From assembly GCA_003134045.1 (NCBI GenBank), contig PLAH01000184.1:33423-97422 (forward strand): a DNA stretch of 64,000 nucleotides, given 5' to 3'. This document shows, piece by piece, positions 39,426 through 50,398 of the stretch. Position numbers and translations under genes: made by a program. The stretch comes from Gammaproteobacteria bacterium. Lineage in GTDB: Bacteria; Pseudomonadota; Gammaproteobacteria; Steroidobacterales; Steroidobacteraceae. How positions within the stretch are numbered: the first letter of the stretch is position 1; every line of letters begins with the position of its first letter. The notes below the pieces were generated by a model. The model was not told the origin of the DNA, made no database searches, and worked only from the letters and a program-made list of their open reading frames with translations.

Positions 39426-39779
39426 GTGACACCCGGGCTGACGTTCGAGCCGCGCAAGCGCTTGCATCAGCCGGCCGAGTTTCGCGCCGTACGGCAGCGT
39501 GGCAAGAGGATAGCCGACGCCTACTTCAGTTTGTCCGTTGTCGCCAATCAAGCCGGTTGCCCGCGGTTGGGATTGGCCATCGCAACGCGCACCTTCGGCA
39601 CCGCCGTGGCACGCAATCGCATCAAGCGGCTCGCACGTGAGTGCTTTCGGTTGAATCAGCACGGCTTGCCGGCGGTGGATATCATGGTGTCGGCCCGGGA
39701 TGCCGCCAAGGGCGCACAACCCAAAGAGCTGCGCTCGAGCCTCGAGAAGCATTGGAAGAACATCACGCAGCGATGGTAG
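39426..39779 (+). CDS. rnpA: Ribonuclease P protein component
   Basis: The 117-residue basic protein starts at GTG 39426. It contains the RnpA core [44 protein letters not shown] and [11 protein letters not shown]. It supports the catalytic RNA of RNase P in trimming tRNA 5' leaders. The next gene yidD starts four bases after its stop. Confidence 0.95.
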   Translation: MTPGLTFEPRKRLHQPAEFRAVRQRGKRIADAYFSLSVVANQAGCPRLGLAIATRTFGTAVARNRIKRLARECFRLNQHGLPAVDIMVSARDAAKGAQPKELRSSLEKHWKNITQRW

Positions 39780-39783
39780 AGCT

Positions 39784-40014
39784 ATGCGCCAACTCTTGAT
39801 GTGGACCATTCGCGCCTACCAATTGGTCGTGAGCCCCATGCTGGGTCCGCGTTGCCGTTTCTATCCCAGCTGTTCCTGCTATACCCATACGGCCATCGAA
39901 CGACACGGTGTGTTACGCGGCACCTGGCTTGGGTTTCGCCGTATCCTGCGCTGCCACCCTTTCGCAGAGGGCGGCTATGACCCTGTGCCGGACAAGAGAC
40001 TGATCAATGCCTAA
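39784..40014 (+). CDS. yidD: Membrane protein insertion efficiency factor YidD
   Basis: The 76-residue protein has the three-Cys YidD core: [34 protein letters not shown] and [18 protein letters not shown]. It is an amphipathic membrane-associated protein that assists YidC. Its 3' end overlaps the yidC start by eight bases. Confidence 0.95.
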   Translation: MRQLLMWTIRAYQLVVSPMLGPRCRFYPSCSCYTHTAIERHGVLRGTWLGFRRILRCHPFAEGGYDPVPDKRLINA

Positions 40015-41761
40015 CATACGAGTCATGCTGTGGGTCGCGCTCGCCGCGGTCCTATTCCTCAACTACGAAGCATGGATGCGCGACTACCCCGCGTCCTTCT
40101 CCGGGACGTCGCAATCCACGAGCAGCGGCTCCGCGAGTTCCAGCAAATTGGGCGACTCCGTACCGCAAGCCAACACGGCCGCGCCAAGCACGGTCGCCAC
40201 GGCGCCGGGGGCATCAGGCACGGCTACGGCCCCGCTGGGCTCTGCGGCCCCCGCGCCGGCCGCTGCACCGGGCGCGCCCACCACGGTCGCCGCGGCGGAT
40301 GCGGGCGCGACGGCCGACACCGAACCGCTCCACATCGTCACCGACGTGCTCGACGTGGCGATCAATCCGAAGGGCGGCGAACTCGATCGTGCGGATATCG
40401 TCCAGTACCCCTTGCACAAGGACACGCCGAACATCCCGGTGCGCCTGCTGAACCACGATGGCGAAGACTCGCTGTATCTGCTGCAGACCGGCCTCACGGG
40501 CGCCGCCGGCGAAGCGGCTCCCACCCATTTGGCGATGTGGACGGCCGCAGAGAAATCGTATGTCCTCACTACCGGCGCCGAGGAGCTGCGTGTCCCGCTG
40601 ACGTGGACGGACGGTCGCGGACTCACCGTGACCAAAACGTTCATCTTCAAGCGCGGCGCTTACGCCATCGATCTCACCTACGACGTGCGGAACGACGGAA
40701 CCGAAGCGCGCAGCCTCGCCTCGTATTCACAGTTTCTGCGTCACTGGGTGCATGCGTCGCGCTCGTACTTCGACGTCGAGACCTATTCGTTCAAGGGCCC
40801 CGCCGTATTCGACGGCACCAAATCGCGCGATCTGAAAGTCGAGAACGAAGCGGACAGCAAATTTTCCGAGACCGCCGCGAATGGCTGGATCGCGTCGCTG
40901 CAGCACCACTTCGTATCGGCCATCGTTCCCGAGGCCGGTCAGCCGACCAAGTTCCAGCTGCAGGTCCAAGGGCAGCAGTACTTGCTGAGCGCAACCGGTC
41001 CGATGACGCAAATCGCGCCGGGCGCCACGGCGCAGTTCCACGAGAAATTATTCGTGGGACCGAAGCTGCAGGCGCAGTTGGCGATCACCGGTCCGCGGCT
41101 CGATCTGACGGCCGATTACGGCCTGCTCACGGTCATCGCGCATCCCTTGTTCGTGTCGCTGAAATGGATCCACGGTCTGATCGGCAACTGGGGTTGGGCC
41201 ATCATCATCGTGACGGCGCTCATCAAGCTGCTGTTCTATCCCCTGAGCCAGGCCAGCGGCCGGTCGATGGCGAAGATGCGGGCGGTCGCGCCGCGCATGA
41301 AGCAGATCCAGGAATCCTTCAAGGACGATCGCGAAAAGCTCGGCCGCGCCATGATGGAGCTCTACAAGAAGGAGAAGATCAATCCCCTGGCGGGCTGCTT
41401 GCCGATGGTGGTACAGATCCCGTTCTTCATCTCGTTCTACTGGGTGCTGCTGGAAAGCGTGGAAATGCGCCAGGCGCCCTTCATGCTGTGGATCAACGAT
41501 CTGTCCTCGCGCGACCCGTTTTTCGTGCTGCCGCTGTTGATGGGCGGCGCCATGTTCGCGCAGTTCAAATTGAATCCTGCGCCGCCGGATCCGATGCAGG
41601 CCAAGATCATGCAGTTCATGCCGCTGGTCATGACCGGCATGATGGCGTGGTTCCCGTCGGGCCTGGTGCTCTACTGGCTGACCAACACGGTGCTGTCCAT
41701 CGTCCAGCAATGGCGCGTCAACAAGGTGGTCGGCGCGGAGGCGAGCAAGCAGCGATCGTAA
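40007..41761 (+). CDS. yidC: Membrane protein insertase YidC
   Basis: The 584-residue protein has an N-terminal membrane segment (about 5-20) and a low-complexity Ser/Ala/Thr linker (about 32-95). A large periplasmic beta domain with [16 protein letters not shown] follows. The conserved C-terminal insertase core has [55 protein letters not shown] and [20 protein letters not shown]. It inserts and folds inner-membrane proteins such as F0 subunit c, alone or with Sec. Confidence 0.97.
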   Translation: MPNIRVMLWVALAAVLFLNYEAWMRDYPASFSGTSQSTSSGSASSSKLGDSVPQANTAAPSTVATAPGASGTATAPLGSAAPAPAAAPGAPTTVAAADAGATADTEPLHIVTDVLDVAINPKGGELDRADIVQYPLHKDTPNIPVRLLNHDGEDSLYLLQTGLTGAAGEAAPTHLAMWTAAEKSYVLTTGAEELRVPLTWTDGRGLTVTKTFIFKRGAYAIDLTYDVRNDGTEARSLASYSQFLRHWVHASRSYFDVETYSFKGPAVFDGTKSRDLKVENEADSKFSETAANGWIASLQHHFVSAIVPEAGQPTKFQLQVQGQQYLLSATGPMTQIAPGATAQFHEKLFVGPKLQAQLAITGPRLDLTADYGLLTVIAHPLFVSLKWIHGLIGNWGWAIIIVTALIKLLFYPLSQASGRSMAKMRAVAPRMKQIQESFKDDREKLGRAMMELYKKEKINPLAGCLPMVVQIPFFISFYWVLLESVEMRQAPFMLWINDLSSRDPFFVLPLLMGGAMFAQFKLNPAPPDPMQAKIMQFMPLVMTGMMAWFPSGLVLYWLTNTVLSIVQQWRVNKVVGAEASKQRS

Positions 41762-41789
41762 GATCGCTCGAGCGGCACGCACAAGCTTC

Positions 41790-43154
41790 GTGACGCCCTC
41801 GAACGGGATGCCCGATACCATCGTCGCCATCGCCAGCCCCGCCGGCCGGGGCGCGGTGGGTGTGATCCGGGTGTCGGGGCCCGAGGTTCCGCGCATCGCA
41901 GCCGCCGTTCTCGGCGCGCTGCCCCCGCCCCGGCTCGCGCGACTGACGCGGTTTGTCGACGCGCACGGCGCCACGTTGGATCACGGCCTGGCGTTGTACT
42001 TTCCCGCGCCTGCCTCGTTCACCGGCGAACACGTCCTGGAGATGCAGGGCCATGGCGGCGCCGTCGTCATGGATTCGTTGCTGCAGCGCGTTCTGGCACT
42101 CGGCTGCCGCCTGGCGCGGCCGGGCGAGTTCAGCGAACGCGCCTTCTTGAATGGCAAATTGGATGTGGCGCAGGCCGAGGCCATTGCGGACTTGATCGAC
42201 GCCGGAACCGCCGCCGCCGCACGCGCCGCGGTGCGCTCCATGCAGGGTGAATTCTCCGCACGAATTCAGGCTCTGCAAGCCCAGCTGACCGAGCTGCGCG
42301 TTTACGTCGAGGCGGCCATCGACTTTCCCGATGAAGAAATCGACTTTCTGTCGGGCAGCGCCTTGAGCGGCCGCCTAGCCCGCGTGTTCGCGGCGTTCGA
42401 TGCCATCCGCGAGGCCGCCCGGCAGGGCGCCTTACTGCGCGAGGGGTTGACCGTGGTGATCGCAGGCTTTCCCAATGCCGGCAAATCGAGCCTGCTCAAT
42501 CGACTGGTGGGCGACGATGTCGCCATCGTCACCGATGTACCGGGGACCACGCGCGACCTGCTCCGGCACCAGGTGCACTTGGACGGGATGCCGTTGAACA
42601 TCGTCGATACCGCCGGTTTGCGCACCGCCGGTGACGTGGTCGAGGAAGAGGGCATCCGGCGCGCCAAGGCGGAGATGCAACGGGCCGACCGCGTACTCTA
42701 TGTGGTGGACGCGAGCCGGCCCGATCACGGCGCCACGCTGACGAGCGAACTCGCGGCGCTGCCGCCCGGCGTGCCGGTCACCGTGGTGCTCAACAAGATC
42801 GATCTGGCCGGAGCCGACGCAAGCTTGGATGACAGCGACGCGATCCCCCGGGTCGCGGTGAGTGCGCGGACCGGCAACGGCATCGATCTGCTGCGCACCC
42901 ATCTGAAATCCAGCGTCGGCTACCGCGACATCGAATCGGGCGCCCTGTCGGCGCGGCGACGGCATCTCGACGCCCTGAGCCGCGCCGCCGATCTGGTCCG
43001 CAGCGCCGCGGACATCCTGGCAACCACCCACGCGTTCGAACTGTTCGCCGAGGACTTACGCCTCGCACAGCGGGCACTCGGCGAGATCACCGGCGAGTTC
43101 ACCAGCGAGGATTTACTCGGCGAGATCTTCGGCAGCTTTTGCATCGGGAAGTAA
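41790..43154 (+). CDS. mnmE: tRNA uridine-5-carboxymethylaminomethyl modification GTPase MnmE
   Basis: The 454-residue protein has the formyl-THF-binding N domain ([22 protein letters not shown]), a helical domain and an inserted G domain ([25 protein letters not shown]). The C-terminal signature CIGK ends the protein. With MnmG it modifies the wobble uridine of several tRNAs. Translation may start at GTG 41790 or ATG 41808. Its partner mnmG is 7.2 kb away instead of adjacent. Confidence 0.97.
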   Translation: MTPSNGMPDTIVAIASPAGRGAVGVIRVSGPEVPRIAAAVLGALPPPRLARLTRFVDAHGATLDHGLALYFPAPASFTGEHVLEMQGHGGAVVMDSLLQRVLALGCRLARPGEFSERAFLNGKLDVAQAEAIADLIDAGTAAAARAAVRSMQGEFSARIQALQAQLTELRVYVEAAIDFPDEEIDFLSGSALSGRLARVFAAFDAIREAARQGALLREGLTVVIAGFPNAGKSSLLNRLVGDDVAIVTDVPGTTRDLLRHQVHLDGMPLNIVDTAGLRTAGDVVEEEGIRRAKAEMQRADRVLYVVDASRPDHGATLTSELAALPPGVPVTVVLNKIDLAGADASLDDSDAIPRVAVSARTGNGIDLLRTHLKSSVGYRDIESGALSARRRHLDALSRAADLVRSAADILATTHAFELFAEDLRLAQRALGEITGEFTSEDLLGEIFGSFCIGK

Positions 43155-43417
43155 GGTCGGTTCCAGGATGGTCCATCTAATTCCACGGAAGGCTATATAA
43201 ACACTTGAAATACAGCATAATTCCGAAATAATTATTCTGCAAAGAAAACGATAGTCTGCTGAGGTGAGGCGGCCCCCCTCACGGCGAGTGACTGGCAAGA
43301 CATCTCGCTGCGCAGGCCGCTGGCGACGCATTTCCTGTAGACCAGAATCTGTCGCAGAAGTGCCGAAACTGCGACATATCCTTTGACGTGTCGCTGGCAA
43401 CGACATAAGCTTCAAAC
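43155..43417. promoter_or_regulatory. Upstream region of fic with two dyads
   Basis: The first 100 bp are AT-rich relative to the rest of the window. Closer to fic, TGTCGCA (43350-43356) and TGCGACA (43370-43376) form an inverted repeat with a 13-base spacer. TGTCG (43389-43393) and CGACA (43401-43405) form a second dyad ending 12 bases before the ATG. The shared half-site TGTCG suggests an operator bound by one regulator, not identified here. Confidence 0.45.
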
Positions 43418-44560
43418 ATGGCGCAAAAATCGACTTTTGGCGACATGTTGCAATCCATCAGTTGGCGGCCGGACCGCGCCTATAATGACCTGCCCCGCCT
43501 GCCGCCCGTTGTGGAGCTTGAGACCAAGCCCGTTCTGAAGCAATGCATCGCGGCGCGAGCGGCGCTTGCCGAGCTAAAGCAGGCGGCCGAGCTGCTGCCG
43601 AATCCCGCGATGCTCATCAACACCCTGCCGCTTCTGGAGGCACAGGCGAGTTCCGAGATCGAGAATATTGTCACTACGGCTGACAAGCTGTTCCAGCATC
43701 TGCAGGCGGATGCCGGCGCCGACCCCGCCACCCGGGAGGCGTTGCGGTATCGGCACGCCCTGCTCGAAGGCGTCAAGGCGCTGAAGACCCGGCCGCTCGC
43801 GACGCGTACCGCAGAGTCGATTTGCACCCAGATCAAGGGCGTGGAGATGAACGTGCGCAGAGTGCCGGGCACCGCGCTCGCGAACCATGCCACCGGAGAG
43901 GTGATCTACACACCGCCCGAAGGCGAAGCGCACATCCGCGACCTGCTGGCCAACTGGGAGCGCTTCCTGCACGAGGAAGAAGCGATAGACCCGCTCGTGC
44001 GGATGGCGGCGGCGCACTATCAGTTCGAGGCGATCCACCCGTTCACTGACGGCAACGGGCGCACCGGGCGTGTGTTGAATAGCCTGTTCCTCGTTGAGCA
44101 GGGCCTGTTGCCGCTGCCGATTCTCTACCTCAGTCGCTTCATCATCGCGAACAAGGCGGACTACTATCGCCTGCTGCTCGCAGTGACGCGCGAAGGTGCC
44201 TGGGAGTCGTGGCTGCTTTACATGCTGCGCGCCGTCGAGGACACGGCGGTCTGGACGGTGGCAAAGATTGGTGCAATCCGCGCGCTCGCCGCTCACACGG
44301 CCGACCATGTCCGGCGCCTGCTCCCCAAGATCTACAGTCGTGAGTTGGTGGATATCGTCTTCGAGCAGCCTTACTGCCGCATCGCCAACCTCGTCGAGGC
44401 CGGCGTCGCGGAGCGCCAGGCCGCGTCCCGCTACCTCAAGGCGCTCGCATCGATCGGTGTGCTACGCGAACAGACGTTTGGCAGGGAGAGGCTCTTCGTG
44501 CATCCGAAGCTGATGACCTTGCTCACACACGACGTCAATGGATTCGAGCCGTACTCCTGA
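43418..44560 (+). CDS. Fic family protein (AMPylase) with N-terminal inhibitory motif
   Basis: The 380-residue protein has the Fic core motif [12 protein letters not shown] at 207-218. It also has the class II inhibitory helix motif SSEIEN (S78-x3-E82-N83), whose Glu blocks ATP binding until relieved. The beta-hairpin flap is [15 protein letters not shown]-terminal winged-helix region (about 310-370, [20 protein letters not shown]) is typical of this architecture. It probably transfers AMP to a target protein; the target is unknown. It lies alone between mnmE and a VapC relic. Confidence 0.93.
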   Translation: MAQKSTFGDMLQSISWRPDRAYNDLPRLPPVVELETKPVLKQCIAARAALAELKQAAELLPNPAMLINTLPLLEAQASSEIENIVTTADKLFQHLQADAGADPATREALRYRHALLEGVKALKTRPLATRTAESICTQIKGVEMNVRRVPGTALANHATGEVIYTPPEGEAHIRDLLANWERFLHEEEAIDPLVRMAAAHYQFEAIHPFTDGNGRTGRVLNSLFLVEQGLLPLPILYLSRFIIANKADYYRLLLAVTREGAWESWLLYMLRAVEDTAVWTVAKIGAIRALAAHTADHVRRLLPKIYSRELVDIVFEQPYCRIANLVEAGVAERQAASRYLKALASIGVLREQTFGRERLFVHPKLMTLLTHDVNGFEPYS

Positions 44561-44739
44561 ATACACGTCTCGTTGAAAACTTCAAAACGTCAGCCATTGG
44601 ACGATGCTTCCACCCAGTGAGGTCACTCGCGGACCGGACATGGGGCGAAGTTCGTGTTCAAGTAATACCGGGACAGATCGAACACCCATTTCAGATCAAC
44701 GCATTGCGCGTCGAGCCGCCGTTCTGTATCGGGCAGTAA

Positions 44740-44871
44740 GGGCTGCCGCTGGCGGACGGGCTCATCGCCGCCATCGCGACTGCGCGGGGCTTTGCGGTGG
44801 CGACGCGGGATGTCGAGCCCTTCCGGGCCGCGGGGGTCGAGGTGATAAATCCCTGGGAATTCGAAGGCTGA
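44740..44871 (+). pseudogene. VapC-type PIN-domain toxin, C-terminal relic
   Basis: A 43-codon frame following an in-frame stop reads GLPLADGLIAAIATARG, then FAVATRDVEPFRAAGVEVINPW. This is the conserved last third of VapC/FitB toxins, including the acidic D of LADGLIAA and the TRDVEPF strand. The catalytic N-terminal two thirds and any antitoxin gene are absent. The rest of the 44561-44903 gap shows nothing recognisable. Confidence 0.75.
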
Positions 44872-44903
44872 CCCCGCTGGTGCGATGCCGCCAAACTCGC
44901 CGG

Positions 44904-45125
44904 TCAGTCGGCGATCGCGCCCTGCTTGCTGCGCTCCGCCCGGCTCTCATTCTCCGTCAGCCGAGCCAGCCGTGCGGAAATTCCGAAGGCGACGAGCACC
45001 GCGACGGTCGCTATGCAGGTGATGATGGGGAAGCGCCAAAACAGCCATAGCATGAGGAGCGCGGAGACGACTCCGATCGCCATGAGACCAATGATATTGG
45101 TGCGCTCCTGCGCGGTCTTAGTCAT
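44904..45125 (-). CDS. Small two-helix membrane protein of unknown function
   Basis: The 73-residue protein has two adjacent hydrophobic segments (about 11-29 and 33-50, IIGLMAIGVVSALLMLWLFW and IITCIATVAVLVAFGI) and a charged C-terminal tail (RLTENESRAERSKQG). Both ends are predicted cytoplasmic. The G-rich stretch GGGGGGCTGG before the ATG may serve as the ribosome-binding site. No family was recognised. It lies downstream of the ABC exporter genes on the same strand but 120 bp away. Confidence 0.55.
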   Translation of the reverse strand: MTKTAQERTNIIGLMAIGVVSALLMLWLFWRFPIITCIATVAVLVAFGISARLARLTENESRAERSKQGAIAD

Positions 45126-45245
45126 GCCAGCCAGCCCCCCGACCTAAAGCAATCCCCTCGATCGCCCTTTATACCTGTTAAATATGTAAAGCGCCATATG
45201 GGTAACCCCCGTAAATCGTAGTCGTTTTCTCCGACGACGCCTCCG

Positions 45246-46424
45246 TCAGCCCAGCATCGTTTCCCTGCGCCAGTGTCTTGCGGTCAGGGCGATCAGCACG
45301 AGTGCGATCGCCAATGACGATCCGGCGGACGCCAAAACGTCCACTACCTCGACCGGCTCGTCCTTGAGAACGCTGGTCATGAGCAAGTGCTGGCTCAAGG
45401 ACGGAATGAACATCAACGAGGCCTTCGTCTTCAACGAATAGATGCTGGCGAACGCAATGGGCAGGGTTGGGACCAGCAGCACGGTGGTCAGGTAGGTTTG
45501 CGCCTCGCGGTAGCTGCGGGTGAACGACGCCACGAAGGTCATCAACGCCGCGCCCAGCGGGATGAACGGCAGGCAGATGGCAAAGAAGGCGAGCGCCGTG
45601 CGTACGCCCAAATTGGCGCTCATGCCCAGCCGTTCGAGCGGCACGAAGCGAAATACGAACACGAACGCCGTGAGACTGATGGCGAGGGACAGGCACATAT
45701 AGGCACAGGTGGCCAATAGCTTGCCCCCCACCAGGCTGCCGCGCGCCACGGGCAGGCTGAGCAGCGCTTCCAAGGAGCCGCGCTCGCGCTCGCCCGCTGT
45801 CGAATCGATGGCGACGTACAGCCCGCCCATGAGCACGGCGAACAGCACGAAGTAGGTCATGAAACCCAGCACCACCACCGCGCGCCCGGTGGGCGTGGCG
45901 ATATCGATCTCGTTGACCGCCACCGGTACGGCAAGCAGCGGACTGACCCCGCGGACCTGCAGACGCAGTTGGGCGATACCGCTGCCGTAGGCCGATAACA
46001 GCAGCCGCGCGCGGTCCGCGCTCTTGCGGGTCGTCGAGTCCGCACTGTCGGCGACCAGCAGCACCGGTGCGGGAACGGCCGCCGTGAAACGGGCGCCGTA
46101 CTCATCGGGAATGATGAGCACCACGGGCGCCGCGCCGCTGCGTACCACGGTGCGCGCGCCGCTTTCCGACAGGGGTGCAAAGACCAGCGTGACGCCTTGC
46201 GATTCCAGATAGCGCACCAGGCCGGGCGCGTGCTCCTTGCCGGAGACGGTGAGGCGCAGCGGCTCGTCGGACTCGACCACACCCTGATTCAGCATCCTGG
46301 ATACCATCGCGCCGAACAGCATCGGACCGAACAACGGACCGAGCAGCAGCGCCGATATCAGCGTGCGCCGGTCGCGCAGATTCTCCAAGAACTCCTTCAG
46401 GAACACGATCAGCAACGCGCGCAT
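45246..46424 (-). CDS. ABC-2 type exporter permease (NatB-like)
   Basis: The 392-residue protein begins with LKEFLENLRDRRTL, a membrane helix and a large external domain. Five or more membrane segments follow with GERERGSLEALLSLPVARG, the conserved cytoplasmic motif of NatB/ABC-2 permeases. Its ATG overlaps the ATPase gene stop by one base. It probably exports an ion or small molecule such as sodium; the substrate is not evident from sequence. Confidence 0.88.
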   Translation of the reverse strand: MRALLIVFLKEFLENLRDRRTLISALLLGPLFGPMLFGAMVSRMLNQGVVESDEPLRLTVSGKEHAPGLVRYLESQGVTLVFAPLSESGARTVVRSGAAPVVLIIPDEYGARFTAAVPAPVLLVADSADSTTRKSADRARLLLSAYGSGIAQLRLQVRGVSPLLAVPVAVNEIDIATPTGRAVVVLGFMTYFVLFAVLMGGLYVAIDSTAGERERGSLEALLSLPVARGSLVGGKLLATCAYMCLSLAISLTAFVFVFRFVPLERLGMSANLGVRTALAFFAICLPFIPLGAALMTFVASFTRSYREAQTYLTTVLLVPTLPIAFASIYSLKTKASLMFIPSLSQHLLMTSVLKDEPVEVVDVLASAGSSLAIALVLIALTARHWRRETMLG

Positions 46425-47155
46425 CAGCTGACCCCCTCGGCATCGCCGAGCACCTGCAAAAACGCCTCTTCCAGTGTCTGCGTGCCGCTGCGCTCGCGGA
46501 TGGCTTGCGGGGTGCCGTCCGCCAGCACCCGGCCGCGACCGATGATGACCACCCGATCGCACAGTGCGGCGACCTCCTGCATGACGTGCGAGGAGAACAG
46601 GATGCAGCGCCCCTGGTCTTTGAGTGCGCGCAGCATGTCGCGCAAACCACGAACGGCCATCACGTCGAGCCCGTTGGTCGGCTCATCGAGAATGAGGTTT
46701 CCCGGGTCGTGCACCAGCGCCCGAGCCAGCGCGACCTTGATGCGCTGTCCCTGCGAGAATCCCTTGACGCGGCGTTCGATGAAGCTCTCCATGCCGAGCG
46801 AGCGGGCGAGCTGCGCAGTGCGCCCCCGCAACGCCTCGCGGCCGAGGCCCTGCAGAGCGCCGAAATAAGCGATGTTCTCGCGGGCGGTGAGATTGTTGTA
46901 CAGCCCGGCGGCATGCGGCAGCACACCCAGATGCGCGCGCGCGGCCGACGTCTCGCCGCGAATGTCGATGCCGTCGATGCACGCGCTGCCGCTGTCCGGG
47001 GTCAACACGCCGTACATCATGCGCAGGCAGGTGGACTTGCCGGCGCCGTTGGGCCCCAACAAGCCGGTGATCTCGCCGTCCCGCGCGCTGAACGAGACTT
47101 GCGTGACGGCGTCGACGGTGCCGAACCGCTTACTCAGCGCGGCGGCCTCGATCAT
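46424..47155 (-). CDS. ABC exporter ATP-binding protein (NatA-like)
   Basis: The 243-residue ATPase has Walker A GLLGPNGAGKSTCLRMM, a signature variant FSQGQRIKVALARAL (instead of LSGGQ), Walker B LILDEPTNGLD and the switch His in LFSSHVM. It powers the NatB-like permease encoded next. The ATG overlaps the stop of the upstream hydrolase gene by four bases, so hydrolase, ATPase and permease form one transcription unit. Confidence 0.93.
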   Translation of the reverse strand: MIEAAALSKRFGTVDAVTQVSFSARDGEITGLLGPNGAGKSTCLRMMYGVLTPDSGSACIDGIDIRGETSAARAHLGVLPHAAGLYNNLTARENIAYFGALQGLGREALRGRTAQLARSLGMESFIERRVKGFSQGQRIKVALARALVHDPGNLILDEPTNGLDVMAVRGLRDMLRALKDQGRCILFSSHVMQEVAALCDRVVIIGRGRVLADGTPQAIRERSGTQTLEEAFLQVLGDAEGVS

Positions 47156-48726
47156 GGAGCGGGGCCGGTCAAGCCGACGAAGAACGGCGCGGGTCGATGC
47201 CGCTCCAAGCAGCTGGCATCGAGTATTTCCGGCCGCAGGTCATCCAGAAATTGGGCCATCAATGTCGGTATGCACCCCGTCGCCAGCTGACCATGTCCCT
47301 CGCCGCGCAGCACCAGGTGGCGGTGATGAGAGAGGCCCGCTGCGGCCCGCTCGGCATCGGCCGGCGGCGTCACGGGGTCGGCTTCCCCCGATAGGAGCAG
47401 CACCGGGATGTCGCTGTGCAACGCGCTGTGCAGGTCGGCGTCCACCGGACCTCTCGGCCATGTCTTGCATATCTCGGCCAGCGCGTCCAACTGGTCGGAA
47501 CCTTGGTAGGTCGCCGCGATGCGCTGCCGGTCGATGGTGGCGCCTGCGAACCGCGGCTCGTCCTCGCTGCAGATCACGCTGTTCTGCATGCCGCTCGCGA
47601 GCTGATCGCCGATCTGCCGCGCCATCATGACCGTCTGCGACGCCAGCGGCGCGAGATTGCCGATGGCACCCTGGTGCAGCAGCGTCGGCAGCAGCGATGC
47701 CTCGACGGCGTTGTACGACAGGAAGCGCAAGGCCGCATTCAGTATCGCGCGATTGAATTCGATCGGCAGCGGCACAGCGCTGCTGGGATCGCTGAGCGTG
47801 AGGGGCTGCGTCTCGGGTCCGAAGCGGCGGCGCAAGCCCTCGAGATCCCGGCGCAATTGCGGATAGGCTGCGGCGCACTCGGGCGCGTTCGCGCAGCGCT
47901 CGACGATGAGGTTCAGGGCGCGTTCGCCGTCCGCGGGCGTATCCGGGCCGATCGCCTGTTCGGGATAGGTCACGCCATCCAAGATGACGGCGTGCGTCGC
48001 GTGGGGGTAGCGGCGCATGTAGAGTTCGGCCACCCGTGTCCCATAGGAGGATCCGTAGAGATCGATCGCGTCGTAACCGAGCGCTCGACGGATTTTCTCG
48101 AGATCGGTCACTGCCACGCTGGTGGTGTAGAAGCGCACGCGCTCGCCGAACTTCGCCAGGCACGCAAGGGTGGCCTCGCGCAGGGCCGGCATCTCGTCGG
48201 CGGTTTGGCGCCAATCGTCCGGGTAGGTGCAGGTCAACGGCGCGGAGCGCCCCGTGCCGCGCTGGTCCAGCAGCACGATATCGTGATTGCGATTGGTGCG
48301 CGCGAAGGCGCCGGCGTAGCTCGCGTACAGATCCGTGGCCGCCTGGCCCGGGCCGCCGGCGAGCAGGAACAGCGGCGCGGCAGTGGCGCGCCGGTTGAGG
48401 GCCGGTACCACGGCCACCTGCAGCGCGATGGACGCGCCGGCGGGCTCGGCCGGGTTCTCCGCCACCCTGAACGTGCCGCAGCGCGCCGCGATCGAACTCA
48501 GGCGCAGGGGATGCTCGAGCCGGCACTCGTGCAGCGGCAGCGTGGCGGCGGCCGATCCCACGGCCGGCGGCCTCGCATCTAAGGTGCTCGTGGTCCCAGG
48601 TGCCGATACCATCGGTGCAGCGGCCATTCCGGCAGCCCCCGTCTCCCCGGCAGTCGCCCCCGCCTCGACCGCGCGGCCGCACCAGCTCAAGGCGCCGCAC
48701 AGCAGAGCCGTCCACACAAAGCGCAT
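47152..48726 (-). CDS. Exported alpha/beta hydrolase, TAP (tripeptidyl aminopeptidase) family
   Basis: The 524-residue protein has a signal peptide (about 1-22) and an Ala-rich linker. The hydrolase fold shows the oxyanion region LLAGGPGQAATD, LLDQRGTGRSAPL, the nucleophile elbow DLYGSSYGTRVAELYM, the acid in SGEADPVTPP and the His in GEGHGQL. The TAP C-terminal domain is present. It probably cleaves N-terminal residues from peptides, or an ester, in the periplasm. It is coupled to the natAB-like exporter by a four-base overlap. Confidence 0.88.
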   Translation of the reverse strand: MRFVWTALLCGALSWCGRAVEAGATAGETGAAGMAAAPMVSAPGTTSTLDARPPAVGSAAATLPLHECRLEHPLRLSSIAARCGTFRVAENPAEPAGASIALQVAVVPALNRRATAAPLFLLAGGPGQAATDLYASYAGAFARTNRNHDIVLLDQRGTGRSAPLTCTYPDDWRQTADEMPALREATLACLAKFGERVRFYTTSVAVTDLEKIRRALGYDAIDLYGSSYGTRVAELYMRRYPHATHAVILDGVTYPEQAIGPDTPADGERALNLIVERCANAPECAAAYPQLRRDLEGLRRRFGPETQPLTLSDPSSAVPLPIEFNRAILNAALRFLSYNAVEASLLPTLLHQGAIGNLAPLASQTVMMARQIGDQLASGMQNSVICSEDEPRFAGATIDRQRIAATYQGSDQLDALAEICKTWPRGPVDADLHSALHSDIPVLLLSGEADPVTPPADAERAAAGLSHHRHLVLRGEGHGQLATGCIPTLMAQFLDDLRPEILDASCLERHRPAPFFVGLTGPAP

Positions 48727-48828
48727 GCCATTCTCCGATTTCTCACCGGCTAGTCTATGGGATTCGCTATCCATACGAGCCTGCGATTGGTAGATTTGCG
48801 GCCCCGTCCAAGCCAGCCGAGAAAGACC

Positions 48829-50352
48829 ATGACCGTGATCCGCGAAGATGATGTCATTGCGAGCGTGGCGGACGCCCTGCAGTACATTTCCTACTATCAC
48901 ACGCCGGATTTCATCCAGGCCATGGGCCGTGCGTACGAGATCGAGAAAAGCCCCGCGGCGCGCGATGCCATCGCACAGATTCTCACCAATTCGCGCATGT
49001 GCGCCGAAGGCCACCGGCCGATCTGCCAGGACACCGGCATCGTGGTGGTGTTCGTCAAAGTGGGCATGGGGGTGACCTGGGACGCCCAGCGCGATCTCGA
49101 GGCGATGATCAATGAAGGCGTGCGCCGCGCCTATTTGAACGGCGACAACAAGCTGCGCGCCTCCATCGTGTCCGATCCCGCCTTCAAGCGCACCAACACG
49201 CGCGACAACACCCCCGCGGTGATTCATACCGAGTTCGCGCCCGGCGATACGCTGGAAATCACGGTGGCCGCCAAGGGCGGCGGATCCGAGAACAAATCGA
49301 TGTTCGCCATGCTGAACCCCGCGGATTCCGTGGCCGACTGGGTGCTCGAGATGGTGCCCGAGATGGGTGCCGGCTGGTGTCCGCCGGGCATGCTGGGTGT
49401 GGGCATCGGCGGCAGCGCGGAGAAGGCGATGCTGCTGGCCAAGAAGTCGTTGATGGACCCCATCGACATCGGCGAACTGCTCGCGCGCGGCCCGTCATCC
49501 AAGCTCGAGGAGCTGCGCCTGGAGATCTACCAGCGCGTGAACGCGCTCGGCATCGGCGCCCAAGGCCTCGGCGGCCTGACGACGGTGCTGGACGTGAAGG
49601 TATTGGACTACCCTACCCATGCCGCCTCGCTACCGGTGGCCGTGATCCCGAACTGCGCGGCGACCCGTCACGTTCATTTCACGCTGGATGGCTCGGGGCC
49701 GGCCCTGCTCGAACCGCCCAATCTCGAGCTATGGCCGAAGGTGCAATGGGTGGCGGATACCGCTTCGCGGCGAGTGTCCCTGGATGGTTTGACCCGCGCC
49801 GATATCGAAAGCTGGCAGCCGGGCGAACGCCTGCTGTTGTCGGGAAAGCTGTTGACCGGCCGCGATGCCGCGCACAAGCGGATCTGTGCCTTGCTGGACG
49901 CCGGCGAACCGCTGCCCGACGGCCTGGATTTCACCGGACGGGTGATCTACTACGTGGGCCCGGTCGATCCGGTGGGCACGGAAATCGTGGGGCCGGCGGG
50001 CCCCACCACCGCCAACCGCATGGATCGCTTCACCGAAACCATGCTCGGCAAGTCCGGGCTGCTCGCCATGGTGGGCAAAGCCGAGCGCGGACCGGAGACC
50101 GTCGCCTCCATCGCCAAGTATCGCTCCGCCTATCTGATCGCCGTCGGCGGCGCGGCCTTTCTGGTGTCGAACGCCATCCGCGCCAGCCGAGTCGTGGCTT
50201 TTCCCGAACTCGGCATGGAAGCCGTGTACGAGTTCGAGGTGCGTGACATGCCCGTGACCGTGGCGGTAACCTCGGATGGCGAATCCGTCCACGAAACCGG
50301 TCCCAAGGCCTGGCGCGGCAAATTTGCCGGGATTCCGGTGGCGGTGGAATAG
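48829..50352 (+). CDS. Class I (4Fe-4S) fumarate hydratase
   Basis: The 507-residue protein matches FumA/Fum[18 protein letters not shown] with cluster ligand Cys66, [29 protein letters not shown], and a C-terminal beta domain with [17 protein letters not shown]. It interconverts fumarate and malate with an oxygen-sensitive iron-sulfur cluster. The ATG at 48829 has GAGAAAG upstream. No class II fumC was seen in the window. Confidence 0.95.
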   Translation: MTVIREDDVIASVADALQYISYYHTPDFIQAMGRAYEIEKSPAARDAIAQILTNSRMCAEGHRPICQDTGIVVVFVKVGMGVTWDAQRDLEAMINEGVRRAYLNGDNKLRASIVSDPAFKRTNTRDNTPAVIHTEFAPGDTLEITVAAKGGGSENKSMFAMLNPADSVADWVLEMVPEMGAGWCPPGMLGVGIGGSAEKAMLLAKKSLMDPIDIGELLARGPSSKLEELRLEIYQRVNALGIGAQGLGGLTTVLDVKVLDYPTHAASLPVAVIPNCAATRHVHFTLDGSGPALLEPPNLELWPKVQWVADTASRRVSLDGLTRADIESWQPGERLLLSGKLLTGRDAAHKRICALLDAGEPLPDGLDFTGRVIYYVGPVDPVGTEIVGPAGPTTANRMDRFTETMLGKSGLLAMVGKAERGPETVASIAKYRSAYLIAVGGAAFLVSNAIRASRVVAFPELGMEAVYEFEVRDMPVTVAVTSDGESVHETGPKAWRGKFAGIPVAVE

Positions 50353-50398
50353 GTTTAGAGTACCGGCCTTCCGTAAAAAAGCGTGTGGATTCAGCGCG

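Noticed and set aside
45175..45215. Short dyad GGGTTACCC and flanking sequence upstream of the small membrane protein gene
   Set aside because: It looked like a regulator site, but the arms are four bases and no regulator or second copy supports it.
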